The notes beneath the pieces are model-generated. The model had not been told where the DNA came from, searched no databases, and worked only from the letters and a program-made list of their open reading frames with translations. The position numbers and the translations under genes are program-made. DNA of 64,000 bases, taken from positions 62,001-126,000 of the forward strand of contig CALAAS010000050.1 in assembly GCA_937885015.1 (NCBI GenBank), given 5' to 3'. Below, piece by piece: positions 38,598-46,515 of this stretch; positions within the stretch are counted from its first letter, which is position 1; the number at the start of each line of letters is the position of its first letter. The DNA is from an uncultured Clostridium sp. (lineage in GTDB: Bacteria; Bacillota; Clostridia; Lachnospirales; Lachnospiraceae).

Positions 38598-39044
38598 TTA
38601 TCCTTCAATGGCCACGAAGTGTTTTTCCGGAACCTTTTCTTTTTCTGGCTTTTTAGGGATAGTAAGGCTTAGGGTTCCGTTTTCAAATTTCCCATGGATT
38701 TCCTGCTCTGTGATACCTTCACCGATATAAAAGCTGCGCTGCAGGCTGCCGCTATAGCGTTCCTGACGGATATAGGTTCCGGGTTTCCCGCCATCCGGTG
38801 TATCGTGATTCACCTGGCGTTCTGCGCGGATGGTCAGATAACCGTTCTTCAGCTCGGCGCTGATCTCATCCTTTTTAAATCCCGGGAGATCCATGGAAAC
38901 TTCAAAGCCGTCTTCCGTTTCCTTCACATCCGTCTTCATGGACGGTTGGCTGCTGGAACCGTAAAGTCTCTGATTCAGATCCGGAAATGAAATATTCATC
39001 CAATCATCAAATAAGCGATTCGTAAAAATACTTGGCATTAACAT
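38598..39044 (-). CDS. Small heat-shock protein, Hsp20/alpha-crystallin family
   Basis: 148 residues. The alpha-crystallin domain spans about 36-138, with VSMDLPGFKKDEISAELKNG, YLTIRAE and the closing GTLSLTIPK. An ATP-independent holdase chaperone that keeps unfolding proteins soluble. SD AAGGAGAG. It is the first gene of the hsp20-dnaJ unit, whose promoter carries a perfect palindrome over the -10. No CIRCE element is present. Confidence 0.93.
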   Translation of the reverse strand: MLMPSIFTNRLFDDWMNISFPDLNQRLYGSSSQPSMKTDVKETEDGFEVSMDLPGFKKDEISAELKNGYLTIRAERQVNHDTPDGGKPGTYIRQERYSGSLQRSFYIGEGITEQEIHGKFENGTLSLTIPKKPEKEKVPEKHFVAIEG

Positions 39045-39087
39045 ATATCATCTCTCCTTTTTCCTAAATAGTGAAAGCTGTTTTATT

Positions 39088-39128
39088 TGTTATATTTGTA
39101 ATATAACACATATAATTACGGGAGTCAA
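39088..39128 (-). promoter_or_regulatory. hsp20 promoter with palindromic operator
   Basis: On the minus strand TTGACT (39128-39123) and TATATT (39105-39100) are 17 bases apart. The -10 lies within a perfect inverted repeat, arms TGTTATATT (39088-39096) and AATATAACA (39100-39108) with a three-base centre. A dimeric repressor bound there would block RNA polymerase. The divergent FCD regulator at 39245 is a candidate; a MarR- or HspR-like protein elsewhere is also possible. Confidence 0.7.
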
Positions 39129-39244
39129 GAGGTGGGAAGAAAAATTCCTTTGGTTTACTTTTCCATCCATTCACGATAAAATGGAAATTGTGCAGGAACT
39201 GCATATGAAAAAAGGAAAGGATTTTCTGGACAGGGTGGTAAAAA

Positions 39245-39943
39245 ATGGCAGGAAAGAGGCGGACCAGTGAGTTTGAAATATTGAAGGCGATGGGGGAAGC
39301 GCAGACACCCATGGGGGCGCTTCAGCTCAGTGACAGATTAGAAATCCCTCCCGCCAGCATCGGACGGGCACTCCTGAAATTGGAGAAAAAAGGGTTGGTA
39401 GAAAAAGTTCAGAATAAAGGGCGGGTCATTACCGATGCAGGCGAGGCTTTTTTGGAGGAGCAGAAGCAGCACCTGCAGAAAATAGAGGTGGCCCATGAAT
39501 TGATCGAGGCAGCATCATCTGCGACAGAGGCCAATCTGAATGATATTCTGCTGGTGCGGCAGTTATTGGAGCGGTATACAGCCAGAGCCTGTACGGAGCG
39601 GATCACGCCGAAAGGATTGGAAAACCTGGAGGATATCCAGTTTGACTATATATATGAAGTGAAGCATGGACGAAACGGGAGTGAGGAAGATTTAAGCTTT
39701 CATCTGAAGATTGCAGAAATTGCAGGAAGTCCGACGATCACACGGCTTTTGAAGCTGCTTTTGACGGATCAGGACACCTATGCGGCATTCACACAGGCGG
39801 CAGTACAGACGGAGCGGCTGAAGTACAATGAGCACGAGGCAATCCTTGACGCGATCCGGGCAGGAGACGGAGTCAGAGCTGGAGAGGAGATGGAAAAACA
39901 CCTGGGACGGGTAAAAGACAATGTCCATACGTATTTGAAATAG
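39245..39943 (+). CDS. FCD-domain transcriptional regulator (IclR-like winged helix at N-terminus)
   Basis: 232 residues. The N-terminal winged helix (about 5-65: EFEILKAMGEAQTPMGALQL, then SDRLEIPPASIGRALLKLEK) is closer to an MarR/IclR-type reader than to the classical GntR head. It is followed by an FCD-like helical domain (about 80-225, with FHLKIAEIAGSPTI and NEHEAILDAIRAGD). FCD domains bind small organic acids. It is divergent from hsp20-dnaJ and upstream of the molybdenum island, so it could control either. The ribosome site (AGGGTGG) is poor; a GTG nine bases upstream is an alternative start. Confidence 0.75.
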   Translation: MAGKRRTSEFEILKAMGEAQTPMGALQLSDRLEIPPASIGRALLKLEKKGLVEKVQNKGRVITDAGEAFLEEQKQHLQKIEVAHELIEAASSATEANLNDILLVRQLLERYTARACTERITPKGLENLEDIQFDYIYEVKHGRNGSEEDLSFHLKIAEIAGSPTITRLLKLLLTDQDTYAAFTQAAVQTERLKYNEHEAILDAIRAGDGVRAGEEMEKHLGRVKDNVHTYLK

Positions 39944-39948
39944 GAAAG

Positions 39949-39996
39949 CGGCGGCAAAGAAAGATCTTTTGGATAGGATTTTTCTGCCGCCGTTTT
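39949..39996 (+). terminator. Intrinsic terminator after the FCD regulator
   Basis: CGGCGGCA (39949-39956) pairs with TGCCGCCG (39985-39992), with AT pairing inside, followed by TTTT. Confidence 0.8.
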
Positions 39997-40157
39997 ATTG
40001 TATAAAACATGCTGCGAGGCCGCCATGGGCGGAAAATGAAAAGATTATACTACAAAGCGAAAAAAAGATTGATAATTTCATAAAAATGAAAAACAAAAGA
40101 AAAAATCAAATGAAAAAGTCAGGAAAACAGAGAGGGTTTCTGGAAAAAGGCAACCGA

Positions 40158-40223
40158 TATATCTTCAAAAGATAAACGCTTTTGCCTGAACAAAGTGAGC
40201 GTTATATCTTTAAAAGACAAACG
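40158..40223 (+). repeat. Two direct copies of a palindromic 21-base element
   Basis: TATATCTTCAAAAGATAAACG (40158-40178) recurs with two changes at 40203-40223, 45 bases apart. Each contains a near-palindrome ATCTT-N3-AAGAT. Several further AAACG motifs follow (40225-40290). The whole stretch 40000-40430 is A+T-rich and has no gene; it looks like a control region for the operon that starts at 40431. Confidence 0.55.
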
Positions 40224-40287
40224 AATTGTACCAAATTGTGAAACGATTAAACGAAAAAATTGATTGTTTCAATCTAATGAAAACGTA

Positions 40288-40316
40288 TTGACATTTTTAA
40301 CAAAACATTGTACCAT
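40288..40316 (+). promoter_or_regulatory. Promoter of the molybdenum-hydroxylase operon
   Basis: TTGACA (40288-40293), 17 bases, TACCAT (40311-40316). A cre-like sequence (TGAAAACGTATTGA, 40278-40291) overlaps the -35 but has two mismatches to the CcpA consensus. TTGATGCA is directly repeated at 40321-40328 and 40338-40345 near the start of transcription. Confidence 0.55.
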
Positions 40317-40430
40317 GAGGTTGATGCATTTCATAGATTGATGCAAGAAAGAACCTGGGAAACGTTCGATTTATGTTGAAGCAGCGAAAAAATATACGTT
40401 TGTGAAATTTTTTTCGATGGGGATGAAACT

Positions 40431-40865
40431 ATGGAGAGCGATATTTTACGATTGAATCAGATGCTTTTGTCGGGAAAGTGCTGTGCCCAGGCATTGATTT
40501 CTCTGGGGTTGGAACTTCGGGGCGAATCAAATCGGCAGCTGGAGACAGCGGCGGCGGCTCTCTGCCTGGGAATCAGAAGTGGATTAACCTGTGGGGCTCT
40601 GTCTGGTGCGGCCATGATGATGGCGCTTTTTGAGCCGGAGGCTGCTATGCAGGAATTGATCCCGGAGCTGACAGAGTGGTTTCAGGAGACATATGGCGAA
40701 GCCTACGGGTCAACGGACTGCAGTGGGATTCTGGAGGGAAACATGGCCAATAAGGCAGAGCGCTGTCCGGCCATTGTGGAAAATACATATCGAAAGGCCA
40801 GAGAACTGCTGGAGGATTATGGTATTGACCTGGAGGAACTGGGGGAGACGAGTATTAATGGCTGA
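40431..40865 (+). CDS. C_GCAxxG_C_C family redox protein (DVU_1555-like)
   Basis: 144 residues. It has the spaced cysteines of the C_GCAxxG_C_C family: KCCAQAL near 16-22, LTCGALSGAAMMM near 61, and STDCSGIL near 103, with a further Cys near 122. Family members are thought to carry redox-active or metal-binding cysteines and occur beside oxidoreductases. It is the first gene of the Mop-type cluster. I recall a family named after Desulfovibrio DVU_1555 in this very context. Function is not known. Confidence 0.75.
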   Translation: MESDILRLNQMLLSGKCCAQALISLGLELRGESNRQLETAAAALCLGIRSGLTCGALSGAAMMMALFEPEAAMQELIPELTEWFQETYGEAYGSTDCSGILEGNMANKAERCPAIVENTYRKARELLEDYGIDLEELGETSING

Positions 40866-40931
40866 TGCAGCCTTTTAATATGAAAATAATTATTAGTTTA
40901 ATGAGAAAAACATAAAGGAGGAAGTTGCAGC

Positions 40932-43853
40932 ATGAAACTTAGAAAAATGGTTCTGAACATCAATGGTGTGGACCGTGTGTTCATGTGCGATCCGGAGCAC
41001 GACAAACTGTCTGATGTTCTGCGCCGCATTGGCTTAACCGGCGTAAAAGTGGGATGCGGTACGGGTGTCTGCGGCTCCTGTTCCGTTATTTTAAACGGCC
41101 AGGTGATCCGTTCCTGTACGAAGAAAATCACACAGGTTGAGGAGTATTCCAAGATTACAACGATTGAGGGAATCGGTACGCCTCAGCACTTACATCCGCT
41201 GCAGGTTGCCTGGATGAACATGGGCGCTGTACAGTGTGGTTTCTGTGTACCTGGTTTTATCGTATCTGCCTACGCACTGCTGGAGGCAAACCCGGATCCG
41301 ACCCGTGAGGAGGTTCGTGAGTGGTTCCAGAAGACGAGAAACGTATGCCGCTGTACCGGTTACAAGCAGATCGTAGATGCTGTTATGGCAGCAGCAAAGG
41401 TTCTGCGTGGAGAGTGTGATATTGAGGACATCAAGTTCCACAATCCGGAAGACGGTGAGTACTATGGTAAACCGGTTGTCCGTCAGGATGCGCTTGCAAA
41501 GGTCTGCGGTCTTGCCGATTACGGTGATGATCAGGCTCTGAAGATGCCGCAGGGTACTCTGTATGCCGCAGTTGTACAGCCGAAGGTGGCACATCATGCC
41601 AAGATTCTTGCAATCCACACAGAGGAAGCCGAGAAGATGCCTGGCGTTGTTAAGGTTATCACAGCAAAAGACCTGATCGCTGCAGGCGGAACTAACATCA
41701 TGGCTGAGGGTCAGTTCCATGAGAGAAGTACCGTTATGACACCTTCCCGTAAGGTTCTGCAGGATGAGAAGATCTTCCGTTACGGCGATGTTATCGCTAT
41801 GGTAGTTGCTCATACTCACCTTCAGGCCCGTGAGGCGGCTGCAAAGGTAACCATGGAATACGAGCAGCTTCCGGAGTACTTGACTTATCTGGATGCCGTT
41901 ATGCCTGATGCAATCCGCATCCATGAGGATACGCCGAATATCTTCTGCGAACAGCCTGTATTAAAGGGTGTTGGTCTTGAGGACGCAGAGGAAGTAAAAG
42001 ATCTGATCGACAAAGCGCCTCACGTAGTAGAAGGAAGCTTTTCTTCTTCCCGTGAACCCCATCTGTCCATCGAGGGTTGTGTGCTGCAGTCTTACTGGGG
42101 CGATGACGGCCTGCTGACGATTCAGTGTAAATCTCAGTGTGTATATTCCTCCATCGGACGTCTTGGTAACTGCCTGGGCATTCCGAAGGATAAATACCGT
42201 ATTATTATGAACCCGACGGGCGCAAGCTTTGGCTGGTCTACCAACGCAGGCGATATCGCTCTGTGTGCGGCATGTACCGTTGTAACCGGCGAGCCTGTAT
42301 CCCTGTCCATGTCCTATGAAGAGCATCAGCACTTCAGCGGAAAACGCTGCCCGTCCTACTCCAACGGACGTCTGGCATGTGACAATGACGGAAAGATCAT
42401 CGCAGCTGAGTTTGATGTAGGTATGGACCACGGTGCATACTCCTGGGGCGGCGACGATGTTATGACGAAGCCGGCACGTTTCAGCTTCTTCCCGTACAAC
42501 GTTCCCAACGTGGCAGGTCTGGTACGTGTTGCCAATGTAAACCATGCATTTGGTACGGCTTACAGAAGCTACGGATCTCCGCAGGCTTACACCATGAGCG
42601 AGCCGCTGATGGATATGATGGCCGAAGAGCTGGGTATGGATCCGTTCGAGTTCCGTTATAAGAATATCTGCCGTGAAGGCGATAAGAATATCAACAGCTA
42701 CGTATATCCGCAGTATCCGATGGAGAAGATCATGGATACCATGCGTCCGATCTATGAGAAGGCAGTGGCAGATGCAAAAGCAGCTGATACGCCGGAGAAG
42801 AGAAGAGGCGTTGGTATCGCATGGGGCGGCTTTAACGTAACCGAGGGCGGCGGCGACAGCGCTGAGGTGGCTCTGGAGCTCCTGCCGGGCAACAAGATCC
42901 GCAAGTTCGATACCTGGCATGCAATGGGCCAGGGCGCTACGACCGGTTCTCTCGTTGTAACCCTTGAGGCTCTGAAAGAGATGAAACTGACACCGGAAGA
43001 TATTCAGCTGGTTCAGAATGATACAAAGATCTGCCCGGATACGGGTATGGCAGGCGCAAGCCGTTCTCTGTACATGGATGGTAATGCAACCATCATCGCA
43101 GCCAACAAGCTGTTGGATGCCATGAGAAAAGAGGATGGAACACTCCGCACCTACGAAGAGATGAAGGCAGAGGGCATTGAGACCAAGTATCTTGGCCGTT
43201 ATGAGACCAACACGACACCGGGTCTGTGCCGTCTTGATCCGAACACGGGTATCGGCGATCCGACTCCGGCATTTACATACTGCCTGAACCTGGCTGAGGT
43301 TGAGGTTGACACCAAGACAGGCAAGACTACGGTTCTGAAGTTTACGTGTGTGGACTTCGTAGGCCGCATTGGAAATATTGATGCTGTAAACGGCCAGGCA
43401 TACAGCGGTATCATGCATGGTATCGGTTTCGCACTGAAAGAGGATTACTCTGATGTGAAGAAGCATGCTAATATGTTCGGTGCTGGTACCTCCTATATCA
43501 AGGATGTTCCGGATGATATCGATCTGATCCACATTGACGGCGCAATTTCGGATGGCCCGTTCGGTTCCTCCGGTGCTTCTGAGGCATTCCAGGCATCCGG
43601 TCACTGTGCAGTTCTCAATGGTATCTACAATGCCTGCGGCGTTCGTATCCATGAGATTCCGGCACTTCCAGAGAAGGTTAAGGCTGGCCTTGATGCAATT
43701 GCGAAGGGTGAGAAACCGTACGCACCGAAGAAATACTTCCTTGGTTCCGATATGTATGAGGAACTGGAGAATATCAAAGAGAATCCGGTACAGGTTGGAG
43801 CACAGAGCTTCTATGTATCTCTGGATGATCCGACGGCAGAGCGTCCGTTCTAA
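40932..43853 (+). CDS. mop: Molybdenum hydroxylase, aldehyde oxidoreductase (Mop) type, Fe-S and Mo domains fused
   Basis: 973 residues. Two 2Fe-2S clusters at the N-terminus: plant-type with Cys42, 47, 50, 62, and helical with Cys102, 105, 139, 141. The spacing is as in Desulfovibrio gigas Mop, shifted by two. The molybdopterin domains follow (about 195-973). The catalytic Glu lies in SSGASEAFQ (Glu884). There is no FAD domain, so electrons must leave through the Fe-S clusters to a partner, probably the gene product at 43965. The enzyme should use molybdopterin cytosine dinucleotide and hydroxylate an aldehyde or heterocycle; the substrate is unknown. SD AAGGAGGAAG. The codon choice (CGT, GGT, CTG, AAG) is more biased than in neighbours, suggesting high expression. 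Confidence 0.92.
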   Translation: MKLRKMVLNINGVDRVFMCDPEHDKLSDVLRRIGLTGVKVGCGTGVCGSCSVILNGQVIRSCTKKITQVEEYSKITTIEGIGTPQHLHPLQVAWMNMGAVQCGFCVPGFIVSAYALLEANPDPTREEVREWFQKTRNVCRCTGYKQIVDAVMAAAKVLRGECDIEDIKFHNPEDGEYYGKPVVRQDALAKVCGLADYGDDQALKMPQGTLYAAVVQPKVAHHAKILAIHTEEAEKMPGVVKVITAKDLIAAGGTNIMAEGQFHERSTVMTPSRKVLQDEKIFRYGDVIAMVVAHTHLQAREAAAKVTMEYEQLPEYLTYLDAVMPDAIRIHEDTPNIFCEQPVLKGVGLEDAEEVKDLIDKAPHVVEGSFSSSREPHLSIEGCVLQSYWGDDGLLTIQCKSQCVYSSIGRLGNCLGIPKDKYRIIMNPTGASFGWSTNAGDIALCAACTVVTGEPVSLSMSYEEHQHFSGKRCPSYSNGRLACDNDGKIIAAEFDVGMDHGAYSWGGDDVMTKPARFSFFPYNVPNVAGLVRVANVNHAFGTAYRSYGSPQAYTMSEPLMDMMAEELGMDPFEFRYKNICREGDKNINSYVYPQYPMEKIMDTMRPIYEKAVADAKAADTPEKRRGVGIAWGGFNVTEGGGDSAEVALELLPGNKIRKFDTWHAMGQGATTGSLVVTLEALKEMKLTPEDIQLVQNDTKICPDTGMAGASRSLYMDGNATIIAANKLLDAMRKEDGTLRTYEEMKAEGIETKYLGRYETNTTPGLCRLDPNTGIGDPTPAFTYCLNLAEVEVDTKTGKTTVLKFTCVDFVGRIGNIDAVNGQAYSGIMHGIGFALKEDYSDVKKHANMFGAGTSYIKDVPDDIDLIHIDGAISDGPFGSSGASEAFQASGHCAVLNGIYNACGVRIHEIPALPEKVKAGLDAIAKGEKPYAPKKYFLGSDMYEELENIKENPVQVGAQSFYVSLDDPTAERPF

Positions 43854-43902
43854 TTGTAAAAAAGGATCAGTGCCTGTGTGCGCTGTGACATAAAGTGAGA
43901 GG

Positions 43903-43935
43903 GCGGGATGTTGTGTAAGGCAGCATCCCGCTTTT
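43903..43935 (+). terminator. Intrinsic terminator between mop and its accessory genes
   Basis: GCGGGATG (43903-43910) pairs with CATCCCGC (43924-43931), extended inward by wobble pairs, and is followed by TTTTC. No new promoter is obvious before the next gene (43965), so it probably lets only part of the transcription through. Confidence 0.7.
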
Positions 43936-43964
43936 CTGTCAGACTTTCCGGGAGGAGACAATCA

Positions 43965-46220
43965 ATGAGTTTTCTGGAGGATTTTGAGAAAACACTGGCG
44001 GAAAAATGCCGCCAGAATGAGCCGCCCTTCTGCCAGGCAGTGTGCCCGTTCCGGCTGGATATCAAGGGCCTGGAAGAAAAATGGAAGAAGGGACGTTTTA
44101 ATGCCGCATACCGGACATACCAGAATACGGTGGGGTTTCCGGGAATTGTGGCAAAACTCTGCGACCGACCCTGTGAAAAAGCCTGCCTTCGTGCGCGGCT
44201 GGATGGCGCAGTGCAGCTGGGACTTCTGGAGCAGGCGACGATTGCCTATGCCAGGAGAAAAACACCAAATGCCTATAACCTGCCTTCCAAGGGGAAAAAG
44301 ATTGCGATCATAGGCGGGGGGCTCAGCGGCCTGGGCTGCGCCTTGCGCCTCTGTAATAAAAAATATGAAGTAACGGTGTTTGAGAAGGCTGATTTTCTGG
44401 GCGGCCATGCCCGGTCTCTGATGGACAGCAGCGAATTCGATGGGGAAATTGAAAACCAGTTTCAGTTTGAGGATTTTGAGCGTCAGATGGGGACAGAGAT
44501 TACCGATCTGGGGGAGATCGTGAATCGGTTTGACGCGGTGTATGTGGCAACTGGAAAGGACGGAAACCAGTTTGGCCTGGAACCGGATCCAGAAGGCGCT
44601 TTTGCCACCACTGCGCCGGGGGTGTTTCTGGGAGGTTCCCTGACGGGATCCAGTACGATGAAGGCGCTGGCGGATGGACTTTTCGCTTCCCTGGCCATAG
44701 AAAGATATCTGAAAACCGGAGGGATGAATGAACCTGTACTCCGGGAGGGAACCCTTCTGGAGCTGGGAACGGATGGAATTGAACCGGCGGCGCCTGTGAT
44801 ACCGGCGGAAGGACAGGCATTTTCTGAGGAAGAGGCAGAAGCGGAGATCAGCCGCTGCGTGAAATGTTCCTGTGACGCCTGTATGCGGGCCTGTGACCTG
44901 ATGCGTCTTCACAATAAAACGCCGCGCCGTCTGTACGAAGAGGTGTATATTACCATCCATCCGGGAACCCTGTCCCGGGATGGAACCTGGGCGACTCGTC
45001 TGATCAGTACCTGTGATCACTGCGGCCTCTGCAAATCGGTATGCCCGCAGCACATTGATTTTGGAACGTTTCTGTTGGAGAGTATGCGGGCGATGCATAA
45101 GAAAGGCGCCATGCCATGGCCATTCCATGATTTCTGGCTGCGGGATATGGAATTTTCTTCCGGAAAGGCAGAGGTGTGCCGGAAACCGGAGGGGGTGGAA
45201 AAGAGTCCATACGCTTTTTTCCCGGGTTGTCAGCTGGCGGCCTCCGATGCGGCCTATGTGACGAAAACCTACGGGTGGCTTCTGGAAAAGCAGCCGGACA
45301 CGGCAATCTGGATGACCTGCTGCGGGGCACCGGCAGAATGGGCCGGAGATGAGAGCCTGTACCAGTCGTATCTGGAAAAGCTGCAGGCAGAGTGGGAGGA
45401 ACTGGGCCGCCCCACGATTATTTTTGCCTGCCCCAACTGTCGGAAACTGTTTCAGCAGTACCTTCCGGAAATGCCGGGGGTATTCCTTTCGGAGGTTATG
45501 GAGCAGTGGGGCCTTCCGGAAATGAAAACGGAAGCGGCTGGCGGCAATACGGTCTATGGACTTTTTGATCCCTGTGCTGGCCGGGACTTCCCGGAGCTCC
45601 GGGAAAGTGTGCGGAGGCTTGGAAAAAAGGCGGGCATCTGCTTTGAGGAACTTCCCTATGAGGGAGAAAAGGCGCGGTGCTGCGGCTATGGCGGCCATAT
45701 TCATATTGCAGCGCCCAGCCATACCATGTATATGACAAAGTCCAGAAGCGAGGAGAAGGAGCTTCCGTATCTGACCTACTGTGTCAATTGCCGGGAGTCT
45801 TTTGCCGGGCAGCATAAGGAGGCGGTTCATTTTCTGGATCTCCTGTTTGGCCTTAACAGCGTGGAGCGCCCTTCTGCAACGGTAACAGAGCGGCGGGAAA
45901 ACCGCCTGAAGGCCAGAAAAGAACTTCTGGAAACCTGGTGGCATGAGACGGTTGAGGAGGAATCCCATATGGATTTAAAGGTGGAAAAGGAACTGGAGCG
46001 CAAGCTGTCTGACAGTCAGATTCTGATTTCTGACATGGAAGAGGTGATTACGTTTTGTGAGCGGGAGAACCGGGGAGCGACGGATCCGGAGACGGGCCAT
46101 GTGATTGGCCACTTAAAGATACAGAATATGACATATTGGGCCGAATACGAAGTATTGCCGGAGGGCGGATACAGGCTTTGGAACGGCTACGCCCATCGTA
46201 TGAATCTGGAAGGAGAGTGA
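43965..46220 (+). CDS. Flavin/Fe-S oxidoreductase with CCG domains (DVU_1558-like)
   Basis: 751 residues. In order: an N-terminal Fe-S domain as in glutamate synthase beta (Cys15, 23, 27 then CDRPCEKAC near 66-74); a Rossmann FAD motif GGGLSGLGCALRL near 114; a shortened flavin domain (VYVATGKDGNQFGL); two 4Fe-4S motifs (CVKCSCDACMRAC, CDHCGLCKSVCPQ); two CCG domains of the HdrB type (CCGAPAEW, CCGYGGHIH); and a ~75-residue tail (MTYWAEYEVLPEGGYRLWNG). It probably takes electrons from the Mop-type enzyme. ATG 43965 has GGGAGGAG six bases ahead; a longer frame would begin inside the terminator. I recall the family name pyridine nucleotide-disulfide oxidoreductase/dicluster-binding protein. Confidence 0.8.
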   Translation: MSFLEDFEKTLAEKCRQNEPPFCQAVCPFRLDIKGLEEKWKKGRFNAAYRTYQNTVGFPGIVAKLCDRPCEKACLRARLDGAVQLGLLEQATIAYARRKTPNAYNLPSKGKKIAIIGGGLSGLGCALRLCNKKYEVTVFEKADFLGGHARSLMDSSEFDGEIENQFQFEDFERQMGTEITDLGEIVNRFDAVYVATGKDGNQFGLEPDPEGAFATTAPGVFLGGSLTGSSTMKALADGLFASLAIERYLKTGGMNEPVLREGTLLELGTDGIEPAAPVIPAEGQAFSEEEAEAEISRCVKCSCDACMRACDLMRLHNKTPRRLYEEVYITIHPGTLSRDGTWATRLISTCDHCGLCKSVCPQHIDFGTFLLESMRAMHKKGAMPWPFHDFWLRDMEFSSGKAEVCRKPEGVEKSPYAFFPGCQLAASDAAYVTKTYGWLLEKQPDTAIWMTCCGAPAEWAGDESLYQSYLEKLQAEWEELGRPTIIFACPNCRKLFQQYLPEMPGVFLSEVMEQWGLPEMKTEAAGGNTVYGLFDPCAGRDFPELRESVRRLGKKAGICFEELPYEGEKARCCGYGGHIHIAAPSHTMYMTKSRSEEKELPYLTYCVNCRESFAGQHKEAVHFLDLLFGLNSVERPSATVTERRENRLKARKELLETWWHETVEEESHMDLKVEKELERKLSDSQILISDMEEVITFCERENRGATDPETGHVIGHLKIQNMTYWAEYEVLPEGGYRLWNGYAHRMNLEGE

Positions 46221-46224
46221 CAGG

Positions 46225-46461
46225 ATGCCTACGATTGACGGAGGAGGACGCGATCAGAAGATAAAGGCGGCTCTGGAAAAAAAGGTTATTTGCCGCAGGT
46301 GTCAGGTGGAGATGGAACCCAAGGCGACATTTTTTGACTATCTGGGTCATAATTTTCACACAGACATTCTCTGCTGCCCAAAGTGCGGAGAGGTATACCT
46401 GCCGGAGAAGCTGGTAAAGGGACGTATGGCGGATGTGGAGCGGGAACTGGAAGATAAATAG
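46225..46461 (+). CDS. Small zinc-ribbon-like redox protein (DVU_1557-like)
   Basis: 78 residues with paired cysteines CRRC (Cys23, Cys26) and CCPKC (Cys50, 51, 54), the arrangement of a zinc ribbon or small Fe-S/persulfide carrier. Between them FFDYLGHNFHTDIL is conserved-looking. It begins four bases after the flavoprotein gene and is followed by the radical SAM gene. It is probably a dedicated partner in cofactor maturation or electron transfer; no direct evidence for its metal. Confidence 0.7.
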   Translation: MPTIDGGGRDQKIKAALEKKVICRRCQVEMEPKATFFDYLGHNFHTDILCCPKCGEVYLPEKLVKGRMADVERELEDK

Positions 46462-46515
46462 TGACCGGAAGCTGCAGCAGGAATTTTTAAGCATGAAAGG
46501 CAGACAGGAGAAAAA

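Noticed and set aside
40278..40291. CcpA cre site as a firm call
   Set aside because: Two mismatches to the consensus and an A-rich setting make it only a possibility; mentioned within the promoter entry.
41961..43961. A 666-codon open frame on the minus strand
   Set aside because: It is antisense to the clearly recognisable Mop-type gene, shows no domain, has no ribosome site, and is explained by that gene's biased codon use.
43962..45968. A 668-codon open frame on the minus strand
   Set aside because: Antisense to the flavin/Fe-S oxidoreductase gene with well-defined Cys motifs on the plus strand; no motif or start signal on the minus strand.
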